Shown here: piece after piece, positions 43,713 through 52,354 of the stretch
Layout: each line of letters opens with the position of its first letter
Numbering within the stretch: the stretch's first letter is position 1
Assembly (NCBI GenBank): GCA_027314025.1
Contig: DAHVCP010000023.1
Coordinates: 53,763-117,762, forward strand
Direction: 5' to 3'
Length of the DNA: 64,000 nt
Source: Acidobacteriota bacterium
GTDB lineage: Bacteria > Acidobacteriota > Terriglobia > Terriglobales > SCQP01
Notes under the pieces: model-generated
The model's database searches: none
What the model saw: only the letters and a program-made list of their open reading frames with translations
Told to the model about the DNA's origin: nothing
Made by a program: the position numbers and the translations under genes

Positions 43713-44785
43713 GCGGCCTTCACACCCAAGCCACCGAGAATCTCGGCAGCCATGGACCAAGCCTGCTGGAATAAGGGATCGGGGGCTGGCATGTCCAACT
43801 CCTGAGCCAGGGCGTCCATCGGGGTGGGAGTAGGATAACTGGCGGTGGAGCGGCCCAGGTCGCCGCCGCCGACTTCGACCTGAATCGCCGCGCCATTCCG
43901 GCTGACGGAGACGGCGAACCCGCCGGCGAGCAATTGCACGGAGCACAGCAACTGGCCGGGCTCGGCGTCGCCGCCGGCGGCGGCAAATGTCATCACCACG
44001 TCGCTGCCGCCGGGCGCCCGCATGACGATTTCGCTTGCGCCCTGGGCCCGCCCCACCTGCCAATCCAGCCGCGAGGCCAGCCAGCCCGCCAGCAATAGGG
44101 CGGCGCCGTTCAACGCGGGCTGGTCACCGCAGGCGGTAAAGCGAACGCTTTCCAGTTGCCGCAGGCGCCGCGCGGCTTCCGGGGATTCAAACCCTTGGGC
44201 GATCAGCCGCCGCCAGCGCGCCAAACGCTGCCAGGTGAGGTCGCAGACGCCGCCGGCGGGATGCAAGCTGCGTTCGCGGCGGGCCAAGCGCAGAAAGCGG
44301 GCGGGTTCAAAGGCCAGGCGCTGCGAGTCAAAGAGCACGCGGTCGGCAATGCGGGAGAGATCGTTGAAGCGCGGATTGTCCACGGGATCTTCCCCGCGCC
44401 ACCAAAGATATACCGGCGCATGACCAGCCAATAGCGGGGTAACCGCGGTGGAGGTGGACAGCAGCGCGATGCCGGACGCCTGGAGCTCGACCAGCTCGCC
44501 GCAGACCGCAGCGGCTTCGCCATCGGCGCCCAGCGGCAAAATGCGGGCCCGCCACTCGCCGCGGGGATGGCCCTCGTCCAAGCTGCCGGGAACAACCAGG
44601 AACATGCGGCCGGGGTGGCGGCGGGCGAGCGCGCCGAGCTGGCCGGCGAGGCCATCCGCGTCGGAGCGGTCCTCGACGCAGCAAATCAAATTCATCGTCG
44701 TGGCGCGGGTCTGGGTGGGGCGGGCGCGAACCGCCGCCGCCAACCGCCGCTCCACCTCGGAGAGTTCCAGCGCCTCTGTGCTCAT
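43709..44785 (-). CDS. opcA: Glucose-6-phosphate dehydrogenase assembly protein OpcA
   Basis: A 358-residue OpcA-family protein, which in cyanobacteria and actinobacteria is an allosteric effector or assembly factor of glucose-6-phosphate dehydrogenase. Visible family features are the N-terminal TRATTMNLICCVEDR, a middle VYLWWRGEDPVDNPRFNDLS and the C-terminal domain with VRFTACGDQPALNGAALLLA and GWLASRLDW. It follows zwf by 19 bp and overlaps rpe by ATGA, which matches its role. The start at 44785 is chosen by MSTEALELSEVERRL; the longer frame lies inside zwf. Confidence 0.9.
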   Translation of the reverse strand: MSTEALELSEVERRLAAAVRARPTQTRATTMNLICCVEDRSDADGLAGQLGALARRHPGRMFLVVPGSLDEGHPRGEWRARILPLGADGEAAAVCGELVELQASGIALLSTSTAVTPLLAGHAPVYLWWRGEDPVDNPRFNDLSRIADRVLFDSQRLAFEPARFLRLARRERSLHPAGGVCDLTWQRLARWRRLIAQGFESPEAARRLRQLESVRFTACGDQPALNGAALLLAGWLASRLDWQVGRAQGASEIVMRAPGGSDVVMTFAAAGGDAEPGQLLCSVQLLAGGFAVSVSRNGAAIQVEVGGGDLGRSTASYPTPTPMDALAQELDMPAPDPLFQQAWSMAAEILGGLGVKAA

Positions 44786-44804
44786 GCCATCCACCCTACC
44801 GCGG

Positions 44805-46460
44805 CTAGGGCCGCCGCCACTCGCGGCCGGACTGCTCAATGAATTCATCGGCCGCTTGCGGACCCCAGGTGCCGGCGGGATAGTTGGGAAAATCCGGGAC
44901 CGGGGTGCTCTCCCAGTATTGCAGCAGTGGCGTGGTGAGGGCCCAAGCGGCTTCCACCATGTCGTAGCGGGAGAACAGCATGCCATCGCCCAGCATGGCG
45001 TCCAGCAGCAGCGTCTCATAGGCCTCCGGTTGCGGCTCGCCGAAACTGCTGCCGTAGTTGAAATCCATATTCACCGAGCGCAGCCGCATGTCGGTGCCGG
45101 GAATCTTGGCCTCGAAACGCAGGCTGATGCCTTCGTCCGGCTGGATTCGGATGGCCAAAACGTTGGGGTCAATGCCCTCGGCGGCTAAATCCTGGAACAT
45201 GAGCACCGGCGGACGGCGGAAATGGATGGCGACCTCGCTGACGCGCTTGGGCAGGCGCTTGCCGGAACGGAGATAGAAAGGAACGCCGGCCCAGCGCCAG
45301 TTTTCGATCTCCAGCCGCAGGGCGGCGAAGGTCTCCCGCTGCGAGTCGCGGGCCACCCCGCCCTCCTCGCGATAGCCCGGCACGGGCTTGCCATTGATGA
45401 AACCCGGGCCGTACTGGCCGCGTACCGCAACCCGCGCCAGCAATCGCGGATCGTCGCCGGGCGCGAGCGGTTTGACGGAACGGATCAGCTTGACCTTTTC
45501 ATCCCGCACCGGGCCTGCGGCGAAACGCACCGGCGCCTCCATGGTGACCGTGGCCAACACCTGCATCAGGTGGTTTTGGATCATGTCGCGCAGGACGCCG
45601 GCCTCTTCGTAATAACGCCCGCGCTGCTCGATGCCGATGCTCTCGGCCACGGTGATCTGCACCTGATCCACGTAGCGGCGGTTCCAGATGGGCTCGAAGA
45701 TGCCGTTGGCGAAGCGGAAGATCAGGATGTTCCGCACCGTCTCCTTGCCCAGGTAGTGGTCAATGCGGTAGATCTGATCCTCGCGAAACACGCGGTGCAG
45801 ATCCTGGTTCAGCCGCTGGGCGCTGTCCAAGTCGCGGCCGAACGGCTTCTCAATGATGATGCGCCGCCAGCCCTGGGGCGGCGCCGCCTCGGGCGCGGGA
45901 CCATCGCTGGCGCCGCCCTCGCCCTCTTGCGGCGTGGCTTCGTCGCCGGCTTGGCTGGCGGTGGGAGGCGGGTTGGCATCGCCCTGGTCCGCCAAACCGG
46001 CGCGGCCTAGCTGGCCGACAATGACGGCGAACTGGCTGGGCGGGGTGGCGAGGTAAAACAGGATGTTGCCGCCGACGCCCGGCAAGCCCGCCAGCACCCC
46101 CGCCAACTGGCGATAGAGGGCCGGATCCTCGAAATTGCCGTTGAGATAATGCATGCGCCGGGCGAAATCATCCCAGGTGTCCGCGTCCGGAGCGCCGCCG
46201 CTGAATTCGGTCACGCCCTGCTGCATCTGCCGCCGGAACTCTTCGTTGTTCCAGGGACTATTGGAAACGCCGACGACGCTGAAACTGGGCGCCAGCTTTT
46301 GCCCGCGAGCCAGCGAAAAAATCGCTGGCATCAGCTTGCGGCGGGTGAGATCTCCGGAGGCGCCGAAGATGACCAACACGCAGGGCGGCGCGGAACGCTC
46401 GGTGTGCAGGCCCGCGCGCAGCGGATGCTCCGCCTCCAAGGGGCTAAGGGCGGTGGTCAT
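44805..46460 (-). CDS. zwf: Glucose-6-phosphate 1-dehydrogenase with a low-complexity insertion
   Basis: Zwf oxidises glucose-6-phosphate to 6-phosphogluconolactone, reducing NADP. The 551-residue product has the coenzyme motif FGASGDLTRRKLMPA (33-38), EKPFGRDL (204-211) and the active-site RIDHYLGKE (232-240). Residues about 157-197 are a Pro/Ala/Gly/Glu-rich stretch inserted just before the strand RRIIIEKPFG, where other Zwf proteins have a short turn. Start and pgi stop overlap as ATGA. Sequence upstream of 46460 in the same frame lies within pgi and is not coding. Confidence 0.96.
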   Translation of the reverse strand: MTTALSPLEAEHPLRAGLHTERSAPPCVLVIFGASGDLTRRKLMPAIFSLARGQKLAPSFSVVGVSNSPWNNEEFRRQMQQGVTEFSGGAPDADTWDDFARRMHYLNGNFEDPALYRQLAGVLAGLPGVGGNILFYLATPPSQFAVIVGQLGRAGLADQGDANPPPTASQAGDEATPQEGEGGASDGPAPEAAPPQGWRRIIIEKPFGRDLDSAQRLNQDLHRVFREDQIYRIDHYLGKETVRNILIFRFANGIFEPIWNRRYVDQVQITVAESIGIEQRGRYYEEAGVLRDMIQNHLMQVLATVTMEAPVRFAAGPVRDEKVKLIRSVKPLAPGDDPRLLARVAVRGQYGPGFINGKPVPGYREEGGVARDSQRETFAALRLEIENWRWAGVPFYLRSGKRLPKRVSEVAIHFRRPPVLMFQDLAAEGIDPNVLAIRIQPDEGISLRFEAKIPGTDMRLRSVNMDFNYGSSFGEPQPEAYETLLLDAMLGDGMLFSRYDMVEAAWALTTPLLQYWESTPVPDFPNYPAGTWGPQAADEFIEQSGREWRRP

Positions 46461-48205
46461 GCGCCGTGCGCCTCCGCCCCGGCCGGAATGCGGGTCAGCA
46501 GCGTCCGCAGTTGCTCCAGGCCGGCGGCGGGATCCGCGCCAACGTCCAGGCGCAGGGCGCGGCGGTGATGCGCCGCCAGCGCCTCCAGGTCGCCCGCGGC
46601 TTGGGCGGCGAAGAGGGTGCCGAAGGTGAACTGGCGGCCGGGAATGGCGACATCCTGGCTTGCGGGCAGAGTGCGCGTGAGCTGGAGGAAGACGCCGGTG
46701 TTGGCGCCGCCCTTGTGCAACTGGCCGGTGGAATGGAGAAAGCGCGGGCCGAAGCCCAGCGTGGTGGCGACGCGCAAACGCGCGCGCAGCGCCTGGCGCA
46801 ATGCTTCCAGCCCCTGCTCGATCGCCGGCTCCCGCTCCATGTAGGCCATGATGGCGAAATAATCTCCGGGCCGCACCGCCGCCAGCAGCGCCGCTAGCCC
46901 CGCTTGCACGCTGGCCAACTTTTCTCCGGGAGCGGCGGGGTAAGCCGCCAGCGCCGCGTCGCGCGCGGCGGGAACCGCGGGGCGGGCGCCGCCATCCGCC
47001 CATTGCTGCAATACGCGATTGGTGTTGTCCTTGCTTTCTTGGACGTTGGGTTCGTCGAAGGGATTGATGCCCAGCACCGCGCCAGCCACCGCGGTGGCGA
47101 ACTCCCAACGGAATAATTCCTGGCCCAGATCGTAGCGATCGGTCAGGTGGAGTGTAACCACCGGTGCGCCGGCGGCAACCTGAGCCCGAGCCCAGGCAGC
47201 GTCCAGCCCGGGAGCGGTGGCGGCGCCCGCCAACTCCAGCCGGGCAAAGATCCGGTCCTTGCCGTAGACTTCCGCGCCGGCGGCGGTTTCTCCCGCGACG
47301 GGAACAATGCCCTTGCTTTGCTTGCCCGTGCTTTCGGCGATCAACTGCTCCAGCCAAGCGCCGAGCGGCTCCAGTTCCGTTCCCGCCACTAGCGTCAGCT
47401 TGTCGCGGCCGCTTTTGGCGCCAGCGCCAATTTCGGCGCCCAGCTGTAGGCCGGGGTTTTGCGCCGTCGGGAATTCTACACGGCAGGCTTGGGCCATGGC
47501 CTGGGCGCGCTGCAACAGCCGGGCGACGTCCACCCCCACCAACGCCGCCGGAACCAGGCCGAAATAGGACAGCGCCGAATAGCGCCCGCCGATGTCGCCG
47601 GGATTTAGGAATACGGCGCGGAAGGCGTGCTCATGGGCGAGCTTTTCCAGTGCCGTGCCCGGATCGGTGACGGCGAGAAAATGAGCGCCCAGCGCCTTGG
47701 CGTCCTGGGTCTTCAGGGCGGCGGCGCAGCGGTCCCAGAAATAGGCGAACAGGCAATTGGGTTCGATGGTGCCGCCGCTCTTGCTGGAGACGATGAACAG
47801 CGTCTGCGAAAAATCCAGCTTCGCGGCAAGGCGCCCGATCGCCACCGGATCCGTGGTGTCCAAGACCGCCAATTCCATCGCGCCGGCGGGCGGAGGGCCA
47901 AAGACTTTGCTGAACACCTCCGGAGCCAGGCTGCTGCCGCCCATGCCCAACAACACCGCCCGGCGCAGGCCGGCTTTCCGGCAATCCGCGGCCAGGTGCT
48001 GAAGCTTGGGCGCCGCCGCGGCCATGGACTCCGGGAGGGCCAGCCAACCGAGGCGGTTTTGGATTTTGGCGGCGACGCCCGGATCGCTAGTCCAGGCGGC
48101 GGCGTCCTTGCGCCACAGGGCGGCGGCGACGGAGGCGGGAAGGGCGGGCGCGGCGGCGCCCGCGGGCCGTTCCACACTCATGGCGTCCACGTTCACGTCG
48201 CTCAT
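46457..48205 (-). CDS. pgi: Glucose-6-phosphate isomerase
   Basis: A 582-residue phosphoglucose isomerase, the step linking glycolysis with the pentose phosphate route. SIS-domain motifs are present: VLLGMGGSSLAPEVFSKVFG, LFIVSSKSGGTIEPNCLFAY, GGRYSALSYFGLVPAALVG and, near the C-terminus, GFGPRFLHSTGQLHKGG. The protein resembles the C-terminal half of the transaldolase/glucose-6-phosphate isomerase fusions found in some bacteria; here tal ends by overlapping the pgi start (ATGA). A Pro/Ala-rich linker at residues 10-25 would be consistent with a former fusion junction. Confidence 0.95.
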   Translation of the reverse strand: MSDVNVDAMSVERPAGAAAPALPASVAAALWRKDAAAWTSDPGVAAKIQNRLGWLALPESMAAAAPKLQHLAADCRKAGLRRAVLLGMGGSSLAPEVFSKVFGPPPAGAMELAVLDTTDPVAIGRLAAKLDFSQTLFIVSSKSGGTIEPNCLFAYFWDRCAAALKTQDAKALGAHFLAVTDPGTALEKLAHEHAFRAVFLNPGDIGGRYSALSYFGLVPAALVGVDVARLLQRAQAMAQACRVEFPTAQNPGLQLGAEIGAGAKSGRDKLTLVAGTELEPLGAWLEQLIAESTGKQSKGIVPVAGETAAGAEVYGKDRIFARLELAGAATAPGLDAAWARAQVAAGAPVVTLHLTDRYDLGQELFRWEFATAVAGAVLGINPFDEPNVQESKDNTNRVLQQWADGGARPAVPAARDAALAAYPAAPGEKLASVQAGLAALLAAVRPGDYFAIMAYMEREPAIEQGLEALRQALRARLRVATTLGFGPRFLHSTGQLHKGGANTGVFLQLTRTLPASQDVAIPGRQFTFGTLFAAQAAGDLEALAAHHRRALRLDVGADPAAGLEQLRTLLTRIPAGAEAHGA

Positions 48206-49329
48206 GCGGTGCGGACCTCCAGCTGCGCCAGCTTGGCCTGAATGCCCGCCAGCAGATCGCGATAACTCTTATCGAAGCTGGCGACGCCTTCCTCGCGCAG
48301 CTCCAGCAGCGCCGATTGCAGGTCAATGCCCGCGGCGCTCAAACCCTTGAGCACGCGCTGCGCTTCGCTTTCCTTCCCCGTCAGCCGGTCGGCGGGATGG
48401 CCGTGGTCGCGGAACGCCGCAATGGTCACATCCGGCATGGTGTCCACCGTGTCCGGGCCGATCAGGGCGTCGGCATAGTAGATGTCCGGATACTTCGGAT
48501 TCTTGGTGCTGGTGGAAGCCCACAGCAGGCGCTGCGGCCGCGCTCCCTGGGCCGCCAGCTTGCGAAAGCGCTCCGAACGCGCCATTTCCCGGAAAACCGA
48601 ATACATATGCCGGGCGTTGGCGATGCCGCTCTGGCCCAGCAGGGCCTCGAACTCCTGCTTGCGCTCCGGCGCCGCCGCGGCGCTCGCGGCAAGCAGCGTA
48701 TCCACCTTGACGTCCACGCGGCTGACGAACAGGCTGGCCACGGAGGCAATGCGGTCCAAGGGCAGGCCCTGCTTGGCGCGATCTTCCAGCGCGCTCAACC
48801 AGGCATCCAGCACCTGCTCGTAGCTAGGCAAATCGAAAAGCAGCGTGATGTTTACATTGATGCCATCGGTCAACAGCCGGCGCACCACGGGGAGGCCTTC
48901 GGGCGTGGCCGGAACCTTGACCATGACGTTGGGCCGCTGTAGGCGTCCCCACAGCCATTGGGCCTGCTGAATGGAGGCCTGCGCGTCGCGGGCCAGGTCC
49001 GGGGTGAGTTCAATGGAGACGAACCCGTCGCGCCCCTCGCTGCCGTCATACACGCCGCGAAGCACGTCGGCGGCCGCGCCGATGTCCTCGAGTTCGATCT
49101 CCAGGAACAACTCCTTCGGCGGCAGGTGCGCGTGGCGGCGCAACGATTCGTCGTAATCCGCGCTGCCCGAGATGGCCTTATCGAAGATCGTGGGATTGGA
49201 GGTCAGCCCCCGCAGCCCGTCTTCGGCCACCATCCGCTTCAGACCGTCGCCGGTTAGAAGCTCGCGGCGAATGTTGTCATACCAGAAACTCTGGCCGAAT
49301 CGAATCAATTCCTGCAATGGATTGCCCAC
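48202..49329 (-). CDS. tal: Transaldolase
   Basis: A 375-residue class I aldolase of the long, actinobacterial/cyanobacterial-like transaldolase group. It shows LIRFGQSFWYDNIRRELLTG, GLRGLTSNPTIFDKAI, the Schiff-base lysine in NVMVKVPATPEGLPVVRRLL, GINVNITLLFDLPSYEQVLD and the phosphate-binding LLWASTSTKNPKYPDIYYAD. It follows rpiB by 48 bp and overlaps pgi by ATGA. Confidence 0.95.
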   Translation of the reverse strand: MGNPLQELIRFGQSFWYDNIRRELLTGDGLKRMVAEDGLRGLTSNPTIFDKAISGSADYDESLRRHAHLPPKELFLEIELEDIGAAADVLRGVYDGSEGRDGFVSIELTPDLARDAQASIQQAQWLWGRLQRPNVMVKVPATPEGLPVVRRLLTDGINVNITLLFDLPSYEQVLDAWLSALEDRAKQGLPLDRIASVASLFVSRVDVKVDTLLAASAAAAPERKQEFEALLGQSGIANARHMYSVFREMARSERFRKLAAQGARPQRLLWASTSTKNPKYPDIYYADALIGPDTVDTMPDVTIAAFRDHGHPADRLTGKESEAQRVLKGLSAAGIDLQSALLELREEGVASFDKSYRDLLAGIQAKLAQLEVRTA

Positions 49330-49377
49330 GATCGCCTCCCCCTGTCGGGTGAACTGCCGGGCGCCGCATGAATTGCC

Positions 49378-49833
49378 CTAGCTCTTCCATTGTTTCTCTA
49401 GGGCCCGCACCTTGTCCACCCGGCGGCGGTGGCGCTCGGCGCCGCTGAACTTCGCGGCCAGCCAAACGCGGGTAATCTCCACCGCCAAGGACGGCCCGAC
49501 GACACGTGCGCCCAGGCACAACACGTTGCAATCGTCATCCTCCCGGCCTTGGTGGGCGGAAAACGTGTCATGGCAAAGGCCGGCGCGAATGCCGGGAAGC
49601 TTGTTCGCCGCCACCGACGCGCCGACGCCGCTGCCGCAAATCAAGATGCCTTCGCCGGCGCGGCCGGAATGGATCGCTTGGCCCACGGCGATAGCGTAAT
49701 CGGGAAAATCATCCAGCGGCTCCTCGCGGAAGGCGCCTAGGTCCAGCGGCTCGGCGCCGGAGCGCCGGATCTCTTCGATGAGCAGCGCTTTAAGGGGAAA
49801 ACCGCCGTGATCGCAGGCAATCGCCACCACCAT
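49378..49833 (-). CDS. rpiB: Ribose-5-phosphate isomerase B
   Basis: A 151-residue RpiB/LacAB-fold isomerase converting ribulose-5-phosphate and ribose-5-phosphate. Motifs in order: IACDHGGFPLKALLIEEI, DDFPDYAIAVGQAI, the catalytic-base region ILICGSGVGASVAANKLPGI, RAGLCHDTFSAHQGREDDDC and NVLCLGARVVG. It is the first gene of the six-gene sugar-phosphate operon. The start at 49833 fits the family N-terminus (MVVAIACDHGG). TATCAT with an upstream TGC lies 9 nt before the ATG. Confidence 0.95.
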   Translation of the reverse strand: MVVAIACDHGGFPLKALLIEEIRRSGAEPLDLGAFREEPLDDFPDYAIAVGQAIHSGRAGEGILICGSGVGASVAANKLPGIRAGLCHDTFSAHQGREDDDCNVLCLGARVVGPSLAVEITRVWLAAKFSGAERHRRRVDKVRALEKQWKS

Positions 49834-49842
49834 AATCCCGCC

Positions 49843-49848
49843 ATGATA
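49843..49848 (-). promoter_or_regulatory. Putative extended -10 promoter of the rpiB-tal-pgi-zwf-opcA-rpe operon
   Basis: TGCTATCAT on the minus strand, with the hexamer ending 9 nt before the rpiB ATG. The leader would be 2-3 nt. Confidence 0.45.
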
Positions 49849-49950
49849 GCAGGGCAACGGCGTTGGCCATTCGCCGGGAACGAAGGGGCTTAACGCGATC
49901 ACCCACGGCGCCCAGACCGCCACGAAAAACGTGGCGTGCGTACCGGCCGG

Positions 49951-50955
49951 CTAGAAGTGCGTGACGTCTTGATTGCTGGGTCGGCGCTTGAGCGTCGGGT
50001 GCCCGTTGGGCTGTGGCTTGCCGTTGTTGGGATGGCGCAGGCTGGGATGATACCCGCCATGCAAGGCGTCATCGGACTGATATTCCTTCTCCAGCATGGC
50101 CAAGCGCGCCTTGACGTGCTCGAACTCGGAGGTGTCCTCGATGTATTCGGGCCGCGCCGGCAATACCGTGGCGATTTCCTTCTCGGTGGCGCGGATGCGC
50201 GCCGGCGTGGGAGGGTGGCTTTCGAAGGCGCGGGCGATCATGCCGGGCTGCTTTTTCTGCAGCGCCGCCAGCTTCTCGAACATGCTGACCATGCCCTGCG
50301 GATCGTACCCGGTCTCGTACATATATTCGGTGCCCAAATAGTCGGCTTCCCGTTCGGCGCCGCGGCTGAACTTGAGATAGGTCATCGGCACGGCCAAACC
50401 GGCCAAGCTGCGGCCCAGAAAGCCGATCGGTCCGGCGACGAAGATCAGCGGCAGGGTCGCGTAGTTCATGATCTCCGCCTTGGTGGCGTTACGGGTGCCA
50501 TTGCGAGCGGCGATGTGGGCCAGTTCATGCGAAATGACGCCGGCAAGTTCCGCCTCGTCGTCGGCCGCCAGAACCAAGCCGCTGTTGACGAACAAGAAGC
50601 CGCCGGGCAGGGCCATGGCGTTAATCTGCGGGCTATCCACCACCTGCACGGTCACGGGCACATGCACGTCGGAGTTGCGGGCCAGATTTTGGGTAATCCG
50701 GTTGATGTATTCATTCACCACCGGATCCTTGATGATTCGTGAAGTCGCATCCACGCGCGAGGCGAGCATTTTGCCCAGGGCGATTTCCTTCTGCATGGAA
50801 TAGAAATCGAGGCCCTTGCCGATGCCGCGGTGGCCGATGTCCTTCAGGTCCTTCCACTTCTTGGATTGCGCCCAGGCGGGGGCAGCCGCAACCGCCAACG
50901 CCAGGCCCAGAACCATGGCTGGAACGCCCCATTTGCTCCGCCGTAACCGCCGCAT
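49951..50955 (-). CDS. M48-family metalloprotease (BepA/LoiP-like)
   Basis: A 334-residue exported zinc protease. It has a signal peptide (KWGVPAMVLGLALAVAAAPA), a predicted cell-envelope location and the peptidase core with His143-Glu-Leu-Ala-His147 in GVISHELAHIAARNGT and a downstream Glu in SRGAEREADYLGTEYM. NAMALPGGFLFVNSGLV precedes the active site as in M48 enzymes. Family members control outer-membrane protein quality. The C-terminus is hydrophilic, without obvious TPRs. The ATG at 50955 has GGAGG 5 nt upstream and a consensus TATAAT further up; the frame is open into the neighbouring divergent gene. Confidence 0.9.
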   Translation of the reverse strand: MRRLRRSKWGVPAMVLGLALAVAAAPAWAQSKKWKDLKDIGHRGIGKGLDFYSMQKEIALGKMLASRVDATSRIIKDPVVNEYINRITQNLARNSDVHVPVTVQVVDSPQINAMALPGGFLFVNSGLVLAADDEAELAGVISHELAHIAARNGTRNATKAEIMNYATLPLIFVAGPIGFLGRSLAGLAVPMTYLKFSRGAEREADYLGTEYMYETGYDPQGMVSMFEKLAALQKKQPGMIARAFESHPPTPARIRATEKEIATVLPARPEYIEDTSEFEHVKARLAMLEKEYQSDDALHGGYHPSLRHPNNGKPQPNGHPTLKRRPSNQDVTHF

Positions 50956-50976
50956 TGCCGCCTCCAGACTGCCCTG

Positions 50977-50982
50977 ATTATA
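50977..50982 (-). promoter_or_regulatory. -10 box of the M48 protease gene
   Basis: A consensus TATAAT on the minus strand, 21 nt before the ATG. The leader carries a GGAGG ribosome site, in contrast to the leaderless genes nearby. Confidence 0.5.
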
Positions 50983-51064
50983 GTCCTTTCCCTCGTCCCC
51001 TCGGTATGATGGACTCCTACGCCGGGCCGAGGGTTTCTTTTTCCCGGCCGCGGCCCTCGCCGTC

Positions 51065-52288
51065 ATGACCGCTTCTTCCACTTCCGCTTCCGGCAGCACG
51101 GAACATTCCGGCGCGACCGCCAATCCGGCGTGGCGCGCCGAGTTCCCGGTAACGCAGAACGTAACGTATCTAAACCACGCCGCGGTCGCGCCCTTGTCGC
51201 GCCGGGCCCGCCAGGCCATGGAGGCCTTTCTCGCCGAGGCCACGGAATATGGCGCCTGGAGCGGCGAAACGTGGATGGCGGGCTATCAAGCCTGCCGGCA
51301 ATCTCTCGCCCGCTTGCTGACCGCCCGCGCCGAGGATATTGCGCTGCTAAAGAACACGACCGAGGGCATGGCCACCGTGGCGTTGGGACTGGATTGGCGC
51401 CCGGGAGACCGGATTGTGACCACCGCATGTGAGTTTCCCGCCAACATCTATCCTTGGCTGGCGCTGCGGGAACGTGGGGTGCAGGTGGAATTCGTCCCCC
51501 ACGGTCCGTTGGGGGTGGATCTGGAGGCGCTGCGGCGGCAGGCGCGGGGCGCCAAGTTGGTGGCCTTGAGCTTTGTGCAATATCTGACCGGTGCGCGGCT
51601 GGATGTGGCGGCGGTGGGGCAGATTTGCCGCGAAACCGGGGCGCTGTTCTTCTTGGACGCGATTCAGGGACTGGGAGCGTTTCCCGTCCGCGCGGCGGAC
51701 AGCGGGGTGCATTTTCTCGCCGCCGATGGCCATAAGTGGCTGGCCGGCCCCGAAGGAGCCGCCGTGTTCTATGTTCATCCCGAGGCGCTACCGCTGCTGA
51801 CGCCGCGCGTGGTGGGCTGGATGTCGGTGGCGCCGTGGGCGGATTTTTCCGCCGCGGCGCGGCTGGCCAACGCCGGCGCCGGCCGGCCCGGCGCTCCGCT
51901 GCCTTGGCAAACGGACGCCAGCCGCTTTGAATGCGGCACACTGAATACGCTCGGCCTGCGCGGATTGTCGGCCGCGGTGGATCTGCTGCTGGAAGTGGGC
52001 GGAGCGGCGATTGAGCGGCAGATTTTGGCGCTGACGCGGCAGCTCGCCGCCGGACTGCGCGAACGCGGCGCGGAAATCCACGGCCCGCGGGGCGAACCCG
52101 GCGCGCCGGAGGCGGCATGCAGTGGCATCGTCAGCTTTCGCCTGCCTGGGCAGGACAGCCCCGCGCTGCTGGCGCGGCTGCGCCGGGCCAGCATCTGCTG
52201 CGCCGAACGGCAAGGCTATATTCGCTGCGCGCCGCATTTTTATAATTCCCCGGAGGAAATTGGACGTTTGTTGGCCGCGCTCGGCTGA
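51065..52288 (+). CDS. Class V aminotransferase / cysteine desulfurase-like PLP enzyme
   Basis: A 407-residue fold-type I PLP enzyme. It shows VTYLNHAAVAPLSRRARQAM, ALLKNTTEGMATVALGLDW, CEFPANIYPWLAL, ALFFLDAIQGLGAFPV with the PLP-binding Asp198, and the PLP lysine Lys224 in ADGHKWLAGPEGAAVFY. A conserved mobile Cys loop like that of IscS/SufS is not evident, so a different substrate (isopenicillin-epimerase-like or selenocysteine-lyase-like) is possible. The first 20 residues are Ser/Ala-rich; the real start could be later. It stands divergently to the M48 gene across 109 bp. Confidence 0.85.
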   Translation: MTASSTSASGSTEHSGATANPAWRAEFPVTQNVTYLNHAAVAPLSRRARQAMEAFLAEATEYGAWSGETWMAGYQACRQSLARLLTARAEDIALLKNTTEGMATVALGLDWRPGDRIVTTACEFPANIYPWLALRERGVQVEFVPHGPLGVDLEALRRQARGAKLVALSFVQYLTGARLDVAAVGQICRETGALFFLDAIQGLGAFPVRAADSGVHFLAADGHKWLAGPEGAAVFYVHPEALPLLTPRVVGWMSVAPWADFSAAARLANAGAGRPGAPLPWQTDASRFECGTLNTLGLRGLSAAVDLLLEVGGAAIERQILALTRQLAAGLRERGAEIHGPRGEPGAPEAACSGIVSFRLPGQDSPALLARLRRASICCAERQGYIRCAPHFYNSPEEIGRLLAALG

Positions 52289-52354
52289 CCCCGGGCCCGG
52301 CGCCCAGCATTCGTAACCTGGCGCCACGGCTCGCATCGCATGAAGGAGAATCCA

